DNA of 64,000 bases. Origin: CAWALV01 sp963782965 (GTDB taxonomy: Bacteria > Actinomycetota > Actinomycetes > Acidothermales > Acidothermaceae). Below the pieces are notes generated by a model that was not told the origin of the DNA, searched no databases, and saw nothing but the letters and a program-made list of their open reading frames with translations. The stretch covers positions 1,054,001-1,118,000 of the forward strand of contig CAWALV010000006.1 in assembly GCA_963782965.1 (NCBI GenBank), given 5' to 3'. Numbering within the stretch: position 1 is the first letter of the stretch; each line of letters starts with the position of its first letter. Made by a program: the position numbers and the translations under genes. Below, piece after piece: positions 59,470 to 64,000 of the stretch.

Positions 59470-60204
59470 CTAGTGTCCCGCAGCGTCCGCAGCGTCCGCA
59501 GCGTCCGCGGCTGTCGGCGTGTACAGCCAGCGGAGGTGCTCGCAATCGCCGAGCAGTTGCAGCCGTCGCCACAGTAGCGATGACGTCGCCTGGCTGGCGT
59601 GGGCCAGGCAGGCCCGGTGTTGGGTCGCGCGGTCGACGCGGACACACAAGTCCACCTGATCGGGTGGTCGGCCAGCCATCGCCCCGCCGAGTTCGAGGTT
59701 GAGCCGGTCGGCGACGCCGGACGGCAGCGTCCAGCCCAGCAGCGGGAGTTGTGCCTGTTCGGCGAACGCGACCGCAGCAGCGGTGGCAGCGATGTGGTCG
59801 GGGTGGCCGGTCACGCCGTTTGCATCGAACGCGAGCAATCCGTCGATGCGTCGCCCGCGACTGGCCCCGGAGATCTCCTTTACCAGCGTGCCGAGCGGCG
59901 TCTCGGCAAGGGCGCCGTCGCGGTGCCCGAGCAGCGTGGTGCCTGAGATGCCCAGAATCCGTGCTGCGTTGGCGAGCTCGGCGGCACGCAACCGTTGCAG
60001 GTCGCCGGGGACGGCGTGCAGCGTTGACGCCTCGCCGCGCGTGAAAGTCATGACGTCCACGCGTGCGTTCGCCGTCGCGAATGCGCGGATGAGCCCTCCG
60101 AGCCCGAACGACTCGTCGTCAGGATGTGCGACGACAGCCAGCACCGAGCGCCAGGGAGGCAACTGATGGGCTGCCCGCGCTGCCGGCTCGGCCACCAGAG
60201 TCAC
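59470..60204 (-). CDS. LmbE/PIG-L-type N-deacetylase
   Basis: 244 residues. GTG 60204 overlaps the stop of the upstream DUF2892 gene (GTGA). The zinc-binding motifs are AVVAHPDDESFGLGG and GHPDHIAATAAAV. Members deacetylate GlcNAc-type substrates, including in mycothiol synthesis (MshB) and mycothiol-conjugate cleavage (Mca); this one is not assigned to either. The extreme C-terminus (ADAADAADAAGH) is coded by a 9-bp tandem repeat. Confidence 0.87.
   Translation of the reverse strand: MTLVAEPAARAAHQLPPWRSVLAVVAHPDDESFGLGGLIRAFATANARVDVMTFTRGEASTLHAVPGDLQRLRAAELANAARILGISGTTLLGHRDGALAETPLGTLVKEISGASRGRRIDGLLAFDANGVTGHPDHIAATAAAVAFAEQAQLPLLGWTLPSGVADRLNLELGGAMAGRPPDQVDLCVRVDRATQHRACLAHASQATSSLLWRRLQLLGDCEHLRWLYTPTAADAADAADAAGH
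59479..59505. repeat. Three perfect 9-bp tandem repeats (CGCAGCGTC)
   Basis: CGCAGCGTC occurs three times in a row, with a fourth, imperfect copy after it. It lies at the 3' end of the LmbE gene and encodes an Ala-Asp-Ala tail, so copy number may vary without breaking the frame. Confidence 0.75.
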
Positions 60205-60416
60205 GGTTGCGCGGAGACGCGCATCGCCGACCCGAACAACGGGCCGAGCAGGCAGCGCGCACTTGCTCCCGCACCCAGCGGTACCAGGCCGATCAGCGCG
60301 ACGAGCCAGCCCCACGGCCCGCCGACGAGAAGGCCTGCCGCGAGCAGTGCCGCCCCGACCAGTACGCGTGCCGTGCGCCCGACCGGACGATTCATCCACC
60401 ACACCAGGCGTTCCAT
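60201..60416 (-). CDS. DUF2892 small membrane protein
   Basis: 71 residues from ATG 60416 (MERLVWWMNRPVGRTARVLV). Two transmembrane helices (AALLAAGLLVGGPWGWLVAL and the next) and a CLLGPLFG end match the YgaP-type DUF2892 family. It overlaps the LmbE gene start by four bases, so it is co-translated. The function is unknown. Confidence 0.85.
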   Translation of the reverse strand: MERLVWWMNRPVGRTARVLVGAALLAAGLLVGGPWGWLVALIGLVPLGAGASARCLLGPLFGSAMRVSAQP

Positions 60417-60510
60417 CGCTCCACCAGCTTTCTCCGGTGATACCCCCATGGGTATCTGCTCGGGTCAACGCGGCGGCCCGTCCCGCGATTCCCCGGCCCG
60501 GCGGCCAAGC

Positions 60511-62883
60511 TCAAAGAACGAGTGGCGTCGCCGTGGTCAGCTGCCGGGTCTCCCCGCGGACGACGATCTCGATCGGATCGCCCTCGAGCAGCCGATACGT
60601 CTCGTCGTCGTGTGTGAGGGTCACCTCGAGCCGGCGGTCCCGGAAGCGCAACGGCAGGCACAGCGACGTCCACGCAGCGGGCAGCCGGGGATCAAAGCTC
60701 AGCCGGCCGTCGAAGTCGCGCAGACCGGTGAAGCCGTACGCGAGGGCGAGCCAGACCCCGCCGGCCGAGGCGATGTGCACGCCGTCGGAGACGTTGCCTT
60801 CGACGTCGCCCAGATCCATCAAGAGTGCGTACCGGAAGTAGTCCAGGGCAGCCTTCTCCTCGCCGATCTCGGCGGCCACGATGGCCTGCACGCATGCCGA
60901 GAGTGACGAGTCACCGGTCGTCAACGGGTCGTAGTAGGCGAAGTCGTTCTTCTTCTGCTCGGCGCTGAACTCGTCGCCGAGCAGGAACAGCGCGAGGACG
61001 ACGTCGGACTGTTTGATCACCTGATGCCGGTAGATGATCAGCGGGTGGTAGTGCAGCAGGAGGGGAAACCGGTCGCGGGGAGTCGAGGTGAGATCCCAGC
61101 GTTCGCGGTCGAGGAACTCGACGTCCTGGGGATGGACGCCGCGCTCCTCGTCGTACGGGATCGCCATCGCATCAGCGGCGCGCTGCCATGCCTCGGGTTC
61201 GTCGTCTCGCAAGCCGACCGCTGAGGCCAGCGCGGCGAAGTCCTCCGCTCGGTAGCTGCGCAACGCAGCGACGGCTTCCGCGGCGTATCGCAGGTTCAAC
61301 CTGGCCAGCAGGTTCGTGTACGTGTTGTCGTTGACCACGGTCGTGTACTCGTCGGGGCCGGTGACCCCGTGAATGTGGAACTGCCCGTCGTCCCCGTAGA
61401 AACCGAGATCGGCCCACAAGCGAGCGGTTTCGACGAGCATCTCCGCACCGGCCTCCGCCAGGAAGCCGACGTCCTGACGCACCCGCACGTAGCGGCGGAT
61501 GGCGTATGCGACGTCGGCATTGATGTGGAACTGGGCCGTCCCCGCTTCGTAGTAGGCCGACGCCTCCTCACCGTTGATCGTGCGCCACGGAAAGCTCGCA
61601 CCTTCCAGATCGAGTTCGCGAGCACGCGCCCGCGCCGCGGGCAGCATGCTGTGCCGGAATCGCAGCAGGTTTCGCACGATCCGCGGCTGGGTGTAGCAGA
61701 GGAACGGCTGCAAATAGATTTCGGCGTCCCAGAAGTAGTGGCCCTCGTAGGCCTGGCCGGTCAAACCCTTCGCCGGTACGCCGCTGCCTTCGGCGCGCCA
61801 CGTCGCCTGCGCCACTTGGAACAGATTCCACCGGACCGCCTGCTGCAGCAACTCGGCGTCCTCGGTCGCGACGACCCGGACATCCGCGCCTTGCCAGAAG
61901 CGGTCCAACTCTGCGCGCTGGGCGGTGAGCAGCGCGTCGAACCCCTCGCGGACCACTCGATCCAGGGTGCGCGCGCACCGGCGGGTGAGTTCCGCCGGCT
62001 CCACGCTGCGCGACGACTGGTAGGTGACGAACTTGGTGATCCGGATGGGAACCCCTGGCTCGGCGTCGACGCTGATCACCAGCTCGCTCCGGTCGCCGTC
62101 GACGGAGACCGACTCGCGATGATGGTCGGCCACCTCGACGAGATGGTCGAGCCCGACCCCGAGAGTCATGCCGCTGTTCGTCGTCCGGTAGCCGAGCAGG
62201 AACCGGCGCTCGTCCTGCTCGCCCTGCTCGCCCTGCTCGATGTGCTCGAGGTTGAGCACGCGATCGGCGAACGTCTTGGCCAGCCGTGGATCGGTCAATC
62301 CGCGACCGTGTTCGGGTTCTTGATGCGGTCGGTCCTGGTGGTTGAGCAGTTGCGAGGAGACGACGACCGGTGCCGAATGGTCGAGCACCGTGACCTCGTA
62401 GGAAATCGCCATGACGTGGCGGTGTTCCAGCGAGACGACGCGGCGCGACCGCACCCGGACGTGATGGCCGGACGGCGTCGACCACACCATCTCGCGCACC
62501 AGCGTGCCGGCGCGCATGTCGAGAACGCGCCGGTAGCGATGCACACGCGCGGTCGGCAGGAACAGCGGTTCGTCGTCGACGTAGAGTGCGAGGACCGTCG
62601 CATCGGGCACATTGACGATCGTCTGGCCGACCCTTGCCAGGCCGTAGGCCTCCTCCGCGTGCACGATCGGCCAGGTCTCGTGGAAGCCGTTGACGAACGT
62701 GCCGGGCGAAAGACTCGGCCGGCCCTCGTCCTGGGTTCCTCGCACGCCGAGGTAGCCGTTACCCAGCGCGAAGATCGTTTCGGCGCGGTCGGCGTAGCGC
62801 GGGTCGTATCGCTGCTCGACCAGACGCCACGGCTCGCGCGGGTACATGTGCTCGGGCAGCGGGACGATCTCACGCCGCAGCAT
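60511..62883 (-). CDS. Glycoside hydrolase family 65 phosphorylase
   Basis: 790 residues, full length for GH65. It has an N-terminal beta-sandwich (DRAETIFALGNGYLGVRG), an (alpha/alpha)6 barrel with QAYEGHYFWDAEIYLQPF and FPWRTINGEEAS, and the catalytic-acid motif VTGPDEYTTVVNDN. The phosphorolysis of trehalose, maltose, kojibiose or a similar alpha-glucoside gives beta-glucose 1-phosphate. The divergent HAD gene is a probable beta-phosphoglucomutase that would take this product to glucose 6-phosphate. Substrate cannot be decided by eye. Confidence 0.92.
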   Translation of the reverse strand: MLRREIVPLPEHMYPREPWRLVEQRYDPRYADRAETIFALGNGYLGVRGTQDEGRPSLSPGTFVNGFHETWPIVHAEEAYGLARVGQTIVNVPDATVLALYVDDEPLFLPTARVHRYRRVLDMRAGTLVREMVWSTPSGHHVRVRSRRVVSLEHRHVMAISYEVTVLDHSAPVVVSSQLLNHQDRPHQEPEHGRGLTDPRLAKTFADRVLNLEHIEQGEQGEQDERRFLLGYRTTNSGMTLGVGLDHLVEVADHHRESVSVDGDRSELVISVDAEPGVPIRITKFVTYQSSRSVEPAELTRRCARTLDRVVREGFDALLTAQRAELDRFWQGADVRVVATEDAELLQQAVRWNLFQVAQATWRAEGSGVPAKGLTGQAYEGHYFWDAEIYLQPFLCYTQPRIVRNLLRFRHSMLPAARARARELDLEGASFPWRTINGEEASAYYEAGTAQFHINADVAYAIRRYVRVRQDVGFLAEAGAEMLVETARLWADLGFYGDDGQFHIHGVTGPDEYTTVVNDNTYTNLLARLNLRYAAEAVAALRSYRAEDFAALASAVGLRDDEPEAWQRAADAMAIPYDEERGVHPQDVEFLDRERWDLTSTPRDRFPLLLHYHPLIIYRHQVIKQSDVVLALFLLGDEFSAEQKKNDFAYYDPLTTGDSSLSACVQAIVAAEIGEEKAALDYFRYALLMDLGDVEGNVSDGVHIASAGGVWLALAYGFTGLRDFDGRLSFDPRLPAAWTSLCLPLRFRDRRLEVTLTHDDETYRLLEGDPIEIVVRGETRQLTTATPLVL

Positions 62884-62975
62884 GAAAAGACGTTACGCCC
62901 GGTCGGGCCCCGGTGTGCGGGCCGTAGGCTGATCGGAGGCAACGAAAGCTCGCACCTTGCGCGATTGGCCCCACT

Positions 62976-63722
62976 ATGACAGCGCAGCCTGCCGACGACT
63001 ACCAGGCCTACCTCTTCGACCTGGACGGCGTCATCACCCGCACGGCGCAGGTCCACGCCGCCGCGTGGCAGCGGTTGTTCGACGAGTTCCTCGCCGGCTG
63101 CACGCCCCGCGAGAACGGCGCGGACACCCGCCCGTTCGATCTCGACGACGATTACGTGCGCTACATCGATGGACGGCGTCGCGCCGACGGCGTCCGGGCA
63201 TTCCTCGACTCGCGCGGCATCCGGCTGGCGGAGGGTGAACCGGACGACGGCCCCGACGCTCGTACTGTGAACGGGTTGGCGAACCGCAAGAACGGCTACT
63301 TCGAGCAGGCGCTGGAGCTCCACGGAGTCGGCGTGTACGACGACGCCGTCGACCTGGCCCGTGGCGTTCGCGCGCGTGGGTGCAGCGTTGCGGTCGTCTC
63401 GGCCAGCGAGAACTGCGCGGCGATCCTTCGCACGGCCGGGTTGCTCGCGGATTTCGACGTCCTGGTCACCGGAATCGATGCCCGGTTGCAGAATCTGCCT
63501 GGAAAGCCCGCACCGGACACTTATCTCGAGGCGGCCCGCCGCCTGCATGCCGACGCAGCCCACGCGGTCGTACTCGAGGACGCCATTGCCGGCGTGCAGG
63601 CGGGTGTGGCCGGCGGGTTCGGGCTTGTCGTGGGCGTCGACCGCCGCGGCGATCCGGGGCCTTTGCAACGTGCCGGCGCGGATGTCGTACTCACCGATCT
63701 GCGTGACATGCTGACACCATGA
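62976..63722 (+). CDS. Beta-phosphoglucomutase-family HAD hydrolase
   Basis: 248 residues. HAD motif I is LFDLDGVITRT, motif II is VVSAS, and motif III/IV is GKPAPDTYLEA, VVLEDAIAGVQAG. The cap region R-R-A-D-G-V and NRKN loop fit beta-phosphoglucomutase. It would convert beta-glucose 1-phosphate from the divergent GH65 phosphorylase to glucose 6-phosphate. ATG 62976 is about 90 bp from the start of the GH65 gene. Its stop overlaps the next gene (ATGA). Confidence 0.9.
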   Translation: MTAQPADDYQAYLFDLDGVITRTAQVHAAAWQRLFDEFLAGCTPRENGADTRPFDLDDDYVRYIDGRRRADGVRAFLDSRGIRLAEGEPDDGPDARTVNGLANRKNGYFEQALELHGVGVYDDAVDLARGVRARGCSVAVVSASENCAAILRTAGLLADFDVLVTGIDARLQNLPGKPAPDTYLEAARRLHADAAHAVVLEDAIAGVQAGVAGGFGLVVGVDRRGDPGPLQRAGADVVLTDLRDMLTP

Positions 63723-64000
63723 CCACGAGCCAGCATCCACACCCAGGCGACATCGGTCGCCGGGTTCGGCAACGGCGCGAGGACCTCGGCATGACCCGCG
63801 CAGAACTTGCGTCTCGGGCCGACATGGTCGAAGGCTACGTCGCCTACCTGGAGGAACACCCGGCGCAGCTCGGTGCCGCAGAACTGCTGCGCGTCGCGTC
63901 AGCGCTGGAACTGACGCCGTCGGTGCTACTCGGCGTAGTCGACGACTCCTCGCCGGGTCGCGGAGACGCCGCGGCGTATCCCAAACTCGACGTGCTCGCC
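63719..64000 (+). CDS. HTH domain protein, cut off by the window end
   Basis: ATG 63719 overlaps the HAD stop. The 94 visible codons begin TTSQHPHPGDIGRRVRQRRE, a classic XRE helix-turn-helix (DLGMTRAELASRADMVEGYV), then AELLRVASALELTPSVLLG. The 3' end lies outside the window. Proteins with this start often continue into a pyridoxamine-phosphate-oxidase-like domain, but that part is not visible. It may regulate the sugar-phosphorylase genes. Confidence 0.8.
   Translation, partial: MTTSQHPHPGDIGRRVRQRREDLGMTRAELASRADMVEGYVAYLEEHPAQLGAAELLRVASALELTPSVLLGVVDDSSPGRGDAAAYPKLDVLA

Noticed and set aside
1..64000. Search for CRISPR arrays, transposases, phage genes and a defence island
   Set aside because: No spaced direct repeats of CRISPR size, no recognised transposase, integrase or phage structural gene, and no defence-type gene cluster were found. 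Tandem repeats seen are short 9- and 21-bp units.

Overview
The window is a dense, GC-rich chromosomal segment from an actinobacterium. The evidence is many GTG/TTG starts with 1-4 bp stop/start overlaps, a FasR-FabD-FabH-ACP-FabF fatty acid cluster, a homodimeric pyruvate dehydrogenase AceE, the Nif3 / zinc-ribbon / RNase H-CobC trio, an F420-type luciferase-like oxidoreductase, a DUF222-HNH protein and a class A RNase P RNA. A FliA/WhiG-type sigma factor beside a PilZ protein, plus two GGDEF-EAL proteins, suggest a c-di-GMP-using and possibly motile lineage. I cannot name the genus.

Layout. 1-5.8 kb: a truncated ferredoxin-reductase-type flavoprotein, a GNAT-PhzF fusion, dnaG, a primary-like sigma-70 factor and a YtxH-like protein. 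6.0-11.4 kb: tRNA-Asn, a secreted beta-helix protein, a membrane PP2C phosphatase and a GGDEF-EAL protein with a degenerate GGDEF site. 12.0-13.7 kb: a fluoride-resistance module (two crcB, two DUF190 genes in divergent units) with a candidate divergent fluoride riboswitch. 13.7-17.5 kb: cyclopropane synthase, tRNA-Met and a second GGDEF-EAL protein whose stop codon lies inside the tRNA. 17.6-28.9 kb: an oxidoreductase-dehydrogenase-kinase set (kinase frameshifted), rhomboid protease, acyltransferase/thioesterase-like lipoprotein, FliA-like sigma with PilZ protein, DinB-like and PAP2 proteins, ferredoxin reductase, a secreted protein and DUF3145. 28.9-39.1 kb (minus strand): fasR (frameshifted), fabD with an extra C-terminal domain, fabH, acpP, fabF, accD, then a large HATPase-GAF-PP2C membrane protein. 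39-48.9 kb: a frameshifted unknown gene, pirin, aceE, DUF3052, peroxiredoxin, tRNA-Val, DJ-1/PfpI, SRPBCC, Nif3, zinc ribbon and RNase H-CobC. 49-56.9 kb: DUF222-HNH, ArsB-like transporter, Kelch lipoprotein, an amidase-like remnant, RNB nuclease, rnpB and an autoregulated HTH/membrane pair. 57-64 kb: phosphotransferase, SDR-DUF2867, LmbE deacetylase, DUF2892, GH65 phosphorylase divergent from a beta-phosphoglucomutase-type HAD, and a truncated HTH gene.

The most interesting items are the variant fluoride aptamer at 13251-13300, the FabD fusion to a lysine-less biotinyl/lipoyl-like domain, the self-contained HATPase/PP2C switch protein, and the repeated finding of genes broken by one apparent extra base (19558-21106, 37965-39144, 39173-39704, possibly the start of 28941-31883). 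The last could be real decay or a base-calling problem and must be settled before these genes are called dead. No prophage, insertion sequence or CRISPR array was seen.
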